From positions 533,105 through 597,104 of the forward strand of contig VZRN01011464.1 in assembly GCA_013397935.1 (NCBI GenBank): DNA of 64,000 nucleotides, written 5' to 3'. The stretch is from Dasyornis broadbenti (taxonomy: Eukaryota > Chordata > Aves > Passeriformes > Dasyornithidae). Below the pieces are notes generated by a model. The model was not told where the DNA came from, did no database searches, and was given only the letters and a program-made list of their open reading frames with translations. Shown here piece by piece: positions 40,212 to 51,805 of this stretch; position 1 is the stretch's first letter, and each line of letters starts with the position of its first letter. A program made the translations under genes and the position numbers.

Positions 40212-43029
40212 GGGGGGGAGGGTGTGAAGGAGGAGTGAGAGGTGGTGGTGTTACAGCTTCTGTAACCAAAATTTTATTTTAATAATTTCCTAGACTTAGA
40301 AATCTACTTTCTATTTCAATAAAAAGAAAACCTTTGCTTCTGCAGTTTTTCATGAGCTTAATAAGATTGCTGGATTCTCAGCACTTCTGAAAAATTGTAC
40401 CAATGTTATTTATTAAGACGTTACATTAGATGCCTACTTTTAAAAAAAATCCCCTTGATCAAAAGCTAGTAATGAGCTACATAAGTGATATCAACAAATA
40501 AATGGGAAACAAATATGTCTGTTACTATATTGGTCAATAAAGTATATGAGGTCCAATATGAGATACTTGACAATAAAAACGAACACTAAGTCAAAGAAAT
40601 GAAAAACACACTTTAGCCCTTCTTGAAGAAAGGAAGGATATATATGGCTGGTCAATTACACGTGATAATACATTTACATTTTCCAGAAAAAAAATAATGT
40701 TTATTGTGGGCAAAGAAAGCATCAGTCTCCTCAATTAAGAAAAAAGAATAAATTTCAAGGAAGAAGAAAATGTATTTTTCTAGATACACCTGCAGGATTT
40801 CAGAAAGAAAGATGCAAGCCATCAGGCTCCACAGGCAATAGGGGCTCTCTATTGAAGTTTGTCTAAGGGATGCAGTCTGAGAAATGTACTATCCACCAAG
40901 AAAGAAAATCTTCTTAGGAAAGATGGCAAATAAGGACAAGCAATCATTCTGATCTAACACTAGGGCTGAAATCACAGCTCTTCTCTCTCATCCTCTCTCC
41001 CTTGCACTGGCTGTGGTACTCATCAGCCTCCTCACTTCCTGCAGAAAACGAACAGATACTGCCAAGGAGCTGAGAGGAACAGAAACTACAAGAAAAACCT
41101 ACTTCAGCAGTGAGACAGTAAATTAACTCACCAGTACTGTCAAATTCCATTGACATTATTATTTGCTGTTTTCTGTATCTTTTGTTAATCTTTGTAACTG
41201 TTTTGCATTTGATATGGTAGGATTTTATGAATTCTTTCATTTGTACTTAATTTTACATGGTAAGCCTTAAGGGACCTTGGTAACACTAAAGTTTTCCTCA
41301 CACAAGAACAGGGCAATGCTGTAAAGTAGGACAGCAGGGTACTGTAAACAGTACCTATCTCATCTCCCTGGTTTTGTGTTTCCAATGAGTCTGAGTGCAT
41401 TATTCATGCCAACTGCATCAGCTACTTACTGGTGAGTGGGCAATTCAGCAGTCAGCTAAATGGTACTAAACAAAAAGGCCTCCTGGCAGGTGAAAATATT
41501 AGGCTGAACACTTCAACTCTAAACATTCACACAGCATATGACAGCACGTATTTAGAACTGAAAACTAACATACATAGCTGCTACTTTATTTTCCTCTTCT
41601 GTTTCCATTTTTTCTGAGCAAGTTTTTAGCTATGAAACCTGTGTCAGTGTCTCTTCTGCAAATTATGTGCTACTGCTGTGGTGAGTTACACAGAGAAATC
41701 ACTGCACAAAAGACAGCATGAAAAGGTAATTTATGTAAGAACATCAGATCAGAAGGCAAACACTTTAATGAAAAATGCATGCACTCCATTCTACATGAAA
41801 AATAAATAAAATGAAGTACTTATGTGTGTATGAAAATTCCTATCCTATTTAAAACACCAGTCAGTATAACACCTTGTTATCGTATATCAGGATGATTTGA
41901 TGGCATTGTTAGAGACTGCCTTCCAGCTGCAAACGGCCTGCAAATCAAATGTAGTTTTGAACTCCATATTTAAGCAGTTTAAAAATACTGATAGTCAAAA
42001 CTAAACACTGTTCTGCTCTAAGTATTGGTATACAAGCACTGACATTCAAGTCCTGTACTGCCATTTCTAGTCAAGGATGAAGGATTGGGAACGGATGCCA
42101 CCACTGTAATGGCATTGCTTCCTATTCCCTAACACAGGAGTACCCAGCTACATAAACACAGTGTATCTTCGAAGTGCCTGAAGGACAACACACATTTTAA
42201 GAATTTAAATAAAAGAAAATAAAAACTTCAATACAAACTTCAACAAAATGTTTTAGTCTGAAGAAAGGATACTTTCTGAGATTTGAATGTAAGCATATAA
42301 AATATTGATCTAGAGTAAGACTGCACAGATGCTGAGCACTGAGATGCCTCCACCTTTTCTAATACAGTATGTTGAATCTTGCTTTAAAGTTAGAAGCCCA
42401 CAAAAGCCAGTTTCAAATAGCAAAGCAATCTTTAAAATAGTGTCAAAGCATCCTTCTGTCAAGGACCAAATATAAAACTAATTTGCATTTTGTAAGTCCA
42501 TAGAAATATGTTAAACACTTCTATATCCTGAATAATTCAGCCACTGTGCTACTTCATTTTACCCATCCTCTGTGCCAAAAAGAGATGATAACATACATGA
42601 TAAAAAGGCATAATAAAGGTATAATAAAAAGGTATAATAAAAGATAAAACTCAGGTCTTATGTTACATGATTTTGGTTTGTGGACATAAATATTCATATT
42701 AATCAGCTTCAGTACTATGTATTTAAATTTTAAATGTCTTCGGTATAACTTACCAAGCAATTTCTATTTTGAAAGAATTTACAAGGTATTTATTGCATTT
42801 ATTAAAAAAAAGCAACCAAAAAAAAACCAAAACAAAGTCTGGAAAAGTGGGATAATTCACTCTGATTAAAGTGCAATTCAGGTTAAAGAATAAATTAAAC
42901 TAATACTTATGGCTAAAAACCTTTCTTAACATATCCTTTGTAAGCAAAATACACAATGTCTTTACTTTTTCTACTTTACACACTTCTTCAGAAGACAGTG
43001 ATGAATTTTAGTGGATGTCATAGATACAA
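40212..43029. other. Intronic stretch without recognised genes
   Basis: AT-rich intron. A small tandem array is present at 42602-42644. Otherwise I see nothing. Confidence 0.55.
42602..42644. repeat. Short tandem array of an AAAGG(T/C)ATAAT unit
   Basis: Three consecutive variants of a roughly 11-13 bp unit (aaaggcataat, aaaggtataat, aaaggtataat, with extra A between them). This is a minisatellite-like slippage array. Confidence 0.85.
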
Positions 43030-43165
43030 TTACAGAATGACAGAGTATTTACTGAAGTGAGGATTTAGGAACCCTTCCAAATTTCTCTTCCCCTCAAGCC
43101 TAACTTGCTCAAGTACAGGTATTTTGGATATATTCAGTGATTTACTCCACACACCCTAACAAATG
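43030..43165 (-). mobile_element. Possible highly diverged CR1 3' fragment
   Basis: The order of landmarks resembles a CR1 3' end in reverse complement: attacagaatga, then cccttccaaat, cctcaagcctaacttgctcaag, then a 'ggatatattcagtgatttactccacac' block that parallels 'gaatatctccagggatggagactccac'. Identity is clearly lower than in the other copies, so this is tentative. Confidence 0.42.
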
Positions 43166-46100
43166 ACTGATGAATCCTAAATTAAACTAGGCAGAGAATA
43201 TGACTCCAGCCAGAGTGCTCTTACTGCCATACATTCCGCCACAGAGGTGGACATCATTAAAGTGTCCAATTCTATTCTCCCCAAAGTCAATAAAAGAACA
43301 GTAAAAAATAGAGAGACAGAATGTGGTTCTAACATCTCCAGCCAACAGCAGCTATCTGTCACACTAGGAAATACACAACAGCAGACTATTTAAGTTTGAT
43401 GTTATTCCCCTGAAAACCCTCTGCTGCAGGTCATGAGAAACTGGGGCCTGCTGTGAGAATCACCAATCTAGAATTTAAGCTGGAAACAGCACAGTATTTA
43501 TTTTTCCACTGCAACAGAGGAAAACAGGCAGCTTAGCGAAACATGACATGGTTTCAGCTTTAATGGAGAGAGAGAAAGACAAAAGAGAGAAAAATTTCAG
43601 CAGCAGATCCTCTCTTTTAAGAGGTGCCACTGTTCATTGGATTTCTGCAGGAAACGGAGCCAGAACGCACTCCTGGTGCATGAAGAAATCTGACAGTTCC
43701 TCCTGCCTTCCTGTTTCTTCCACATGAAGGAATCAGACTGTCCCACCAATCCTGAACCCTCCTCTGACACTGCTCCTATGCCATTCCCACATCATGACAC
43801 ACATTGAGACTAGAGATGACTGTAAACATGGCCTCCAAAATGCCCCTTGCCATCCCATGAGCCACAAGGTGGGTAGAGTCTGAGCAAAAGCCCTCATATC
43901 AACAGGGTAGAGATGAATGCCTGTAGTTCCTGCTGATGTGACATCATAACATGATTAGTTCACCTTTCTGAACTTAAAGTGCAGGTAAAGGTATTTATGT
44001 TTACAGTAGTTCAAGAATATCAGGGGGATAAAAGTCAGTACAGGCACATCCTAAGTACCCACTGAATTAGCAGATGACAAAACTGTGTTCATCTAAGCAG
44101 AACTCCCATGTTTCCTTAATTTACTGCTTTGGAACACATGAGGTAGCAAAAGCAAGCCTGATAACAGGATCATCAGCCTTTGAGTACAGGGAGAAAAGCA
44201 GTTAAACATCTATCCAGCCCTTACAATTTAATATTAGTAGGATTGCTCCTCCCATCTGTATCTGGAAAGCTGATTTTTTTTTTTTTATAAGATCCCCTAT
44301 TATATTTCTTGCCTTTACTCATTTTACATTTTTCTTTCAAATCCTACATCACAGATCCATCCATAGCTAAACCCTCTGAAAAACTTCTTTAACAATATAT
44401 CTATAAAAGACCTTTTGGCATATAGAAGGCTTTACAGCTAAAAATATGAATCACACCATACAACCAATTGAACAAATTCCATCTCTGAAGTGTTTTCCAT
44501 TTGGAAAGCAGCACTGCTGATATAGTTGTAAACAATTAAGTTAGAAATCACATGCAATAGAATGGCTTAATGACAAGTTAGGTAAAAATCTGTGACATTA
44601 TTGCTTAACACTTTAGCAAAAACTTTGCACAAGCTTTACTGGCTGTTGCAGGTTCACTGCATTTATTATCCATATTATCAGGGTGAAAAGATCCCTATTA
44701 TAGGTTGTTAGTCAGTGTAGTATAATCGCAACTGAAATCTGATTAGTAACTTGAGGTATTGCTTGCAGTTTTTTCAGAAAAAGCATCGGTAATAGAAGTG
44801 TCTACATTAGGATACCCTTACCGGTTTTAAATACACTATTAGACAAGACATGCACACAGAAGAGCCTACTAAACAACAAAACCTAGAAAACTGTACAGAT
44901 GTGCTGCACCTGCTGAGTCAAAACACAGAATTACTCCTTAAACTTGTTTAATATACAAAAATAGTCCCAGTCCAGGTATAAGAATTCCATTTAGCTATTT
45001 AGATATAAGAAACCTTGATTTAAAAAATACACTTGGAAATCCCATGCAAACACTTAAGTATTAAGCTTTTAAATACTACTTTAAATATATCAGATTTTTT
45101 TAAAAAATTAGAATGAAATAATCAGAAACACTTATTATGGATAAAGATCCCATTGAAGTGTAACTTGAGAGATGCCTATGAAATAGCAACGAGAAAGGGT
45201 TTTCAGCATGGCAACAGTTTGAGAAACTAACCCCAGACTTGGTTTTCAAAGGAAATTTTTCACCATTATCACAGAAACATAGCACAGAGACGAGTTCAAA
45301 TTAAAATTCTGGCAAAAAACATCTATTTTTTGGGCACATATGGGTGGTCAGCTGGATTAAGGAGGCTTTCTTACACGATTTTATCACATGGGTAAAGCTA
45401 ATGATCAGGTTCCAAGTGCATTGCTAGAGTTAGCATGGTAAAAATTTTCAGGAGATAGAAATATTGCAGCAACAGCAAAAAAATTATTCAAAAGGAGATA
45501 AATTAGTTACAGTAAAACATTTAAATAGCCCAATCTTCCAAATTATCAGAAAGGTCTTATAAAGAATAAATATTTTACACTGGAATAAAACACCAGGTAA
45601 TTACAGATATCACAATGAGTAACAGATATTATAATGAAACAAAGGAGGCAAAAGTACCTCAGATGGAATCAACAGCCATGTTCAATTCAGAAATTTGTTG
45701 AAGATGAGCAACCAAATACACTGTGCCACCTCTTAGAACAGATTAACAGTAGAAGTGATAGACCACTAATTTCTTAACATGAAATGTTTTTATCAGATTT
45801 TGATACCATCAGACTTCACTGAAACAGTTTTCTGGACTCATTAAATGAAGAGCAAGCAGTTATTCACCAGTTGTTACAGGTCTGGATAGATGGTCTAAGA
45901 AGACATTCCGGCACTGAAGTGTATGAAACTAACTGAACACTTCTACATAACAAGTTGATATAAAGACAAAGACATTGCAGTTCTCTACAAGGCCTAAATT
46001 ATGCGTTTGTCTCATATTTACTAGCTAATCCAGTTGAAAATTCGTATGGAGTTTAAAATATTATTACTTCTCCCTTTTCCCATTAACTTCAACAGCAAAG

Positions 46101-46731
46101 CTGATAGATAAGCATATACAGTTTAAACATATAGTCAAAAATTGCAACCAGAAGCTACTGGAACATCAAGTAAAGAACTAAGAATGGGCAAACAGCTTTT
46201 CTCAAATATCAATTCTTTCTCTTGACAAGAGGAAAAGAAATTATTGAGGAAGAATAATTACCGCAACTAGAGGTCAGCAACATAAAGAGTTTTGTCAGGA
46301 CAAACAATAAGACAGAAGACATAATGAAGGACAAGTGCTGAGAACTAAAGATTGAAAGTTAATATTGGATTGAGTAGCTAAGCAGATGGACAAAAGAAGC
46401 CTGGAACTCAGAATCAATGGACGGCATTGATTAAGCATAATTCAATGTTTCGCTTCTCTGAAGAGACAGAAGGGAATATTGACATTAACTTTGAATGAGT
46501 GTTCATTTTAGTACTATAAACTATCATGACAGCACGTGCTTGGCTTTGAAGGGCAAGAAGACTGAAGACATTGAATGTTTCTAAGTAGTAGTGATCATTG
46601 AAGGTTTTGTCTCTTATTATGGTGATTCTCAGATGATACTAAAGCAAAAGGTTCAAGAAAAACCACTTACAAAGATACTGGCATGTCCAAAACACATTAC
46701 CACAGTTATGGAGGTTTAAAAAAGTACTTAC
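43166..46731. other. Intronic stretch ending at the 46.7-kb exon
   Basis: AT-rich apart from a block at about 43600-43900 that is visibly richer in G and C and has no long open frame. No splice-supported exon or named repeat was found. The last bases, on minus, are the gtaagtac donor of the neighbouring exon. Confidence 0.55.
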
Positions 46732-46859
46732 TTGGTATGTGTCCCATAACCTGATCGTACACCGTAAAGGGACTTCTCTCATCAGCAAGTTATTCATCCA
46801 ACGGAAAGCAAATTGCAAGTATTTCACCTCATGCTGATCCAAGTGCCTATGAACTTGTT
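46732..46859 (-). CDS. TBC1D22A: TBC1D22A coding exon, C-terminal half of the TBC domain
   Basis: On minus this exon is 128 nt. Its first two bases complete the Glu codon split from the 59791-59866 exon, giving Glu-Gln-Val-His-Arg-His-Leu-Asp-Gln-His-Glu-Val, then the TBC core YLQFAFRWMNNLLMRE, then PLRCTIRLWDTYQ. It ends in phase 0. The acceptor is ctgtcttcag and the donor gtaagtac. The F.W...L..RE.p.....RLWD pattern is the classic C-terminal TBC-domain signature that packs against the Rab substrate. His-Arg-His-Leu-Asp-Gln-His-Glu is the feature that separates TBC1D22A from TBC1D22B, which I remember as having a different HNHF-type segment here. The frame is intact with no stop, so the gene looks functional. 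The phase fits the neighbouring exons on both sides. Confidence 0.95.
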
Positions 46860-47275
46860 CTGAAGACAGAATAAACAGGTATTTTACTGCAACTTTTCTG
46901 AAGTCTTGAAGTATCAAATGCACTGACTAAAAGAATAAAACACCCCTCCAATCTCAACAAAATAAAATGTGGTAGTGCATGCAAATTGCCACAACCAAAT
47001 GAGAACACCCAAAACACAAATTAGTTAAACATTACCCTGGACTGATTTTCTGCCACAAGATGGATTAAATAATTGGTCTGAGTTGCACTATCTTAAGAAA
47101 ACATTAAGAGCAGAGCTTTACAATATACCACAACAATATACAAAGTTACAATGTGAAATGATTAGGTATTTATATTATCATTAATTTCTTAGGCTACAAA
47201 TTATTTAGGGCAAGACTACAAGAAACATGGTTTCCAAATAATGTAATAGCCCCCACAAATAAAATGTTGGAAATC

Positions 47276-47352
47276 AAAAAAAAAAAAAAAAAAAACAACC
47301 AACAAAAAAAAACCAAACAAAACCAAAAAACAAACAAAACAAAACAAAAAAC
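47276..47352. repeat. A-rich (AAAAC)n low-complexity tract
   Basis: About 75 bp of A runs with regularly spaced C, including a 20-base A run at its start. This is the same kind of tract as at 20847-20925. Confidence 0.85.
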
Positions 47353-47547
47353 ACTATAAAATTTAAAAAGCAAAGAAATATAAGGAAAGGACAAGTAAAG
47401 GTTGCATTCATCTGAGACAAAAAAAGGTGAGATTAATGTGTACAAAATATAGTGAGAAAACTTAACCAATTTGCATCTTAAATAATTTCATAGTATTACA
47501 AATACATGCAAATAAAACCAATACAAATCAATGGTTTCTAAACCAGT

Positions 47548-47564
47548 ACACACACACACACACA
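47548..47564. repeat. (AC)8 microsatellite
   Basis: Eight uninterrupted AC units plus one A. Short but potentially polymorphic. Confidence 0.9.
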
Positions 47565-48488
47565 GTGTTTATGTTAGAAATATACTATTTGAAAGCTGTG
47601 ATAATCACTTGCATAGGTTGTTGCTAGAGCTAACAGAACTAATCTGCTACATGGCTTGTCTATATTGAGCAGAATTTTCTCCAAAAAGGATCATAGACAT
47701 TCTGTTAACAGGCTTTAGTTAACAGGCTCAAATATAACATTAGCATGGTGTAAATGACAAACACAGCAGAAATGCTAATATCTTACTTTGGACAAATTTA
47801 TGACAAGAAGTCTTTGTTAAAGCCTAAATAAGACATTCCTACTGCCTTTCTGTATACAAATACATTCTTCGGAGCTTTTGCTGCCCACATCATCCCTTCA
47901 TCCACATTCACAGAGGTATATTATCATCTAAAACAAAGAGTAAATGCTCATCTTCCAAATTTCATGTATCTAAGAAATATCTAAAAAGGCACTAAACCAC
48001 TAAAATAATTTTAAAAACAATCCCAAGAGCATGGCAGCATTATTACAGAAAACATTATCTATAGACTAAGGTAACAGAAGTTAAGCGATACTATATTATA
48101 ATAGAGACTGAAGCTGTTCAATTTTTTTTTCCCTCAAGATGTATTTTTCGGCCATATGAAAGGGTCTGCCAATATAAAACAATTGTTCCAATATGAAAGC
48201 TAGAAGTAGAAATCTTTTAGATTTTAAAAACAATCAAAAACTAGGGTTTTTTTAAAAAATAAGACATTGCAACACATTACATCAAAGGTCCACTTATCAC
48301 ATCTTGTCTCCAATGACAATTGAAAACAAATATCAATGAAAATGTATTAAGCACTGGTATTTCTCCACAGCACTTGTCAGCCTCCATTTGTCTGTCACTA
48401 AAGCAGTCTTCAGCAGACCTGGTATCTATGTTCCAAAAGTCATAACCTTCCACAATACAAATATAAACAAATTTAAACAAATTCTTAA
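47565..48488. other. Intronic stretch, nothing recognised
   Basis: AT-rich intron between the microsatellite and the CR1 copy that begins at about 48489. No open frame or repeat was identified. Confidence 0.55.
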
Positions 48489-49150
48489 ATTGTGAGGCCT
48501 AGAATTGCACCCCATGCTCAAGGTGATGCTGCACCGACACTGACTACAGTGGGATAATAAACTCCTTTGATCAGCTGGTGATGCTGTGTCTGATGCACCC
48601 CAGAAGGGGATTTGCACTCCTGGTCAGGACACACCAGTGCAACTGCTGGCTCCTATAGAGCTGCTGCCAACCAGTATCCTCAGATCTCTTTCTTCAGGGT
48701 TGGTCTCCAGCCACTCCTCTTCCAGTCTATACCTGCACTCAGAATTACTTCATCATGGGTGTAGAACTTGTCATTTGTTCTTGTTAAATTTTCAAATCTT
48801 AAATAAATCATTGATGACTGCCCAATGCACCAATCTAGCAAGATCCCTCTGCAAGAGTGGAATCCCCCCCAAGAGCATCAACAGCACCCCCCGTACCATA
48901 TCATCTGCAAACTTGCTAAAGCTGCATTCAACTCCTGTATCTGGAGTAAATGATAAAAATATTGAATAAATAAAAATATTGAATATAGCTGGCCTTAGAA
49001 TTGAACCGTGAAGGACTTCACTGGTGAACACTCAGATGAGCGACCAGCCAGATGCAGCCTCACTCACTACAACCCTTTGAGCCCTGTCCTCTGCCAGTTC
49101 TCTGCCCACTGCACCATTATCAGATCACTTATTCACACCAAACACTGAAT
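48489..49150 (-). mobile_element. CR1 LINE internal fragment spanning the reverse transcriptase FADD region
   Basis: Read on minus, codons at about 48825-49030 give Gly-Ser-Ile-Leu-Arg-Pro-Ala-Ile-Phe-Asn-Ile-Phe and then Val-Glu-Cys-Ser-Phe-Ser-Lys-Phe-Ala-Asp-Asp. This is the CR1 reverse transcriptase block with its FADD catalytic box, followed by Gln-Arg-Asp-Leu-Ala-Arg-Leu and His-Trp-Ala-Val. Downstream, in reverse complement, the text follows the known CR1 order of cysteine- and lysine-rich codons but with stops and shifts. The element lacks both its 5' part and its 3' end and carries a 17-bp internal duplication (48954-48985). It lies in the same orientation as the host gene and is a dead, fairly diverged copy. 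Confidence 0.88.
48954..48985. repeat. 17-bp tandem duplication inside a CR1 copy
   Basis: The unit taaaaatattgaataaa (48954-48970) is followed directly by a second, nearly full copy ending at 48985. CR1 normally has one such segment here, so the duplication probably occurred after insertion. Confidence 0.85.
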
Positions 49151-50889
49151 TATTGTTGTGTCTGCCTTCACTTTAGAAAAAATGTAGCTGTAGGTTAAAT
49201 ATACTGAAGAAAGATACCAGGTCAAATTTGTTATTTGAATGTCACATTTAGATACCTACATTGCAGATTACTATGATTTGAAAATCTAGTATATCAAGCA
49301 GGATGCAAAAAAAGTCAGTTTTATTTCTAAGCAAAGTTTCTAACCCACAAAATTTTTATTCTTCACACAGCAGAAATAAATTTCATTTCATTGCTTGTAG
49401 CCATTGAAAATAAGTAATGAAGAACAATAAATTGTGCCAGTAGTGATATTTCAACTACGGTAGTTAATGGGCATAATGAATTTCTTGAAAGTTGCTTTCT
49501 AGTCTAAACAAGTTGAAAAATGGATTACTAAACTCTGTGCTTTATACTTAATTGATGCAAGACTGGAATAGAAGACGTATTGAGTAAAGAACCTAATTCT
49601 TCCTACTTTGTAAGTAATTGTAAGTAGAGGCTAATTTGCTGATAGAGGTAATTTGGACCTGCATAATCTAAATCTAAATTTTCCATTTCAATGAAAATAA
49701 GTATGTATGTGCAATGAACAAGAAGATATATAATTACTGTCAGCTTTAAGACTTCAAGCATTTTATAAAAACTACTTCTACTGCAGTTTCTGAGAGCAAA
49801 AATTATTTTACAGTTATAAAAATAATTCTTTAATCAAAATTCAAAAGAAATAGGAATTATACTTAGTAAGTTTTCCAACACTTTCAATAAATCTACACAT
49901 AAAGTTTGGGTGAAGGAAGTCTCCTGATTAAAGAATAAAATACATTATAGAGATGCATTCCAAAGTAGCATACTGTCAAAAATAGGTAATTTGTAGATAA
50001 AAAACATTTCTAACTATTCATATTTTTATTAAATACACTTATTGGTATATTATTTTGAATTATCCCATTTAGCCACCTTAAACAGCTGCTTCTCATGCCA
50101 GAAGGGCCTATACACAGAAAATATTTATTCTTCATGTCCAATGTCAACATGTCATGCTATTTCACTGATTTCAAAATTAAAATTTGTATGATTACAGAAT
50201 CATGAACTAAACATTTTAGGACAGAAATAACCTGTACTAAAGCATAACTCGACTGCTGTCCTGACAGGAGGATGCTGTTAGAACGAGTCCCTAGGCAAGC
50301 TTACACATAAGCAAAGAGAAATTGCAAAATAATATAAAATTATGCACGAACTGCCAAATTACAGTGGCACAGTATGGTGTCACCACATCTGTCTGTACAA
50401 TTCATCACTTCAGAACATTAGCCTTCTCAGGAATCTTTGCTCAGAGATTCCTATCAATCCTAGCCATCTTTCCTGATGTTTGACCTAGTTTTGAATATAA
50501 AGGTTTCTTTTTAGTCATATTTCATACCCTGAGCACTTTGGTTTTAACTCTTTTTTATCAATACTTTATGCATATTCCATTGTAAACATAAAAAGCACTA
50601 AGTGCTAAAAATTATCCGAAATGCAGGTAAGCTAACAGTCTCTGATAAAGAGGCCTTTTAGTTCAATAAAAGGAAGAAAAGCATTTGTCATGAAGAGCCA
50701 CACAATTCTTCTTAAAAAGTACAAGAACAACTGCTCTGATACCAAAGCAAAAAGAAAATAAAATAATGAGCCAATCTTTCCCACAGGAGCTTATTGGCAT
50801 TGTCATTTGCATGCACAATGATTTTGGTGCATTGATCCTTAACATATGAAAACATGCTATAGAAATGAAACATGCTAGGCTCTCCTGTT
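49151..50889. other. Intronic stretch, nothing recognised
   Basis: AT-rich intron between two CR1 copies. I found no exon, RNA gene or nameable repeat. Confidence 0.55.
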
Positions 50890-51805
50890 TTCCATGGAAT
50901 CATATAATCATTTAGGCTGGAAAAGACCTGTAAGATCTTGTTACCAAACCATTAACCTAACACTGCAAAGCCCACCCCTAAACCACATCCCTAATGGCCA
51001 CATCTACACATCTTTTAAATACCTCCACGGATGGTGACTCAAATACCTCCCTGGACAGTTTGTTCCAGTGCTTGATAATCCTTCTGGTGAAGAAACGTTT
51101 CCTGATATTCAATCTAAACCTCTTCTGCCACAACTTCCTCTTATCATTTCCTCTTGTCCTGTCACTTGTTATTTGGGAGAACTGACTGACCACCACCTGT
51201 CTACACCCTCCTGTCACTCTCTACAACTGCCTGACAAGCTCTCCCCTGACCCTTTTCTCCAGACTAAACATCCCCAGCTCCCTCAGCCACTCCTCACCAG
51301 ACTTGGGCTCCAGACCCTTCCCCAGCTCCACTGCCCTTCTCTGCACTTGCTCCAGCCCCTCAATAGCTTTCTTGTAGTGAGGAGCCCAAAACTGAACACA
51401 GGATTTGAGGTGTGGCCTCACCAGTGCTGAGTACAGTGGGACAATCACTGCCCTGGTCTTGCTGGCCACACCATTTCTAATATGGGCCAAGATTCCATTG
51501 GCCTTCTGGGCCACTGGAGCACATGTTGGCTGATGCTCATCCAGCTGCTGACCAGCACCCCTGGGCCATTTTCTGCCAGGCAGTTTTCCAGCCATTCTGC
51601 CCCAGCCTGTAGCACTGCCTGGGATTGTTGCGACCAAAGAGCAGGACCCTGCATTTAGCCTTGTTGATCCACACACAGTTGGCCTTGACCCATTGATCCA
51701 GACTGTCCAGATCCCTCTCCAGGGTCTTCCTACCCTCCAACAGATCAACACTCCCACCTGAGTTGGTGCAAACTGACTGAGGATGCACTCCATCCCCATG
51801 TTACA
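50890..51805 (-). mobile_element. CR1 LINE, 5'-truncated copy with 3' end and C-terminal ORF2 remnant
   Basis: This is the best-preserved CR1 in the window. On plus it begins with the reverse complement of the CR1 3' end (gaatcatataatcatttagg, then a 'ggaaaagacct' block). On minus it encodes, over several frames, remnants such as Leu-Asp-Gln-Trp-Val-Lys-Ala-Asn-Cys, Asn-Lys-Ala-Lys-Cys-Arg-Val-Leu, GVASKTRAVIVPLYSALVRP, CVQFWAPHYKK, Glu-Gln-Val-Gln-Arg-Arg-Ala and Phe-Ser-Leu-Glu-Lys-Arg. These are hallmarks of the CR1 ORF2 C-terminus. Frameshifts break the reading frame. Where the FADD catalytic box should be, between Ser-Gln-Phe-Ala and Gly-Gly-Ser-Val-Asp, the two aspartates are missing. 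Homology stops near 51805, consistent with 5' truncation. It has the same orientation as the host gene and cannot be active. Confidence 0.95.

Larger units (their letters stand above)
8606..46731 (-). other. TBC1D22A: Large TBC1D22A intron (38,126 bp)
   Basis: This is bounded by a consensus donor (gtaagtac) next to the 46732 exon end and by a pyrimidine-rich acceptor ending ctag next to 8605. Both flanking exons are in phase 0, so nothing coding is required in between. No other exon with matching splice sites and recognisable protein was found. Contents are listed separately: CR1 fragments, A-rich tracts, hairpins, tandem duplications and one gap. An intron of this size fits what is known of TBC1D22A, a very long gene in vertebrates. 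Confidence 0.88.

Noticed and set aside
50190..50310. Possible CR1 3' end suggested by attacagaatcatgaact
   Set aside because: Only the first dozen bases fit; the sequence after them does not follow the CR1 order.
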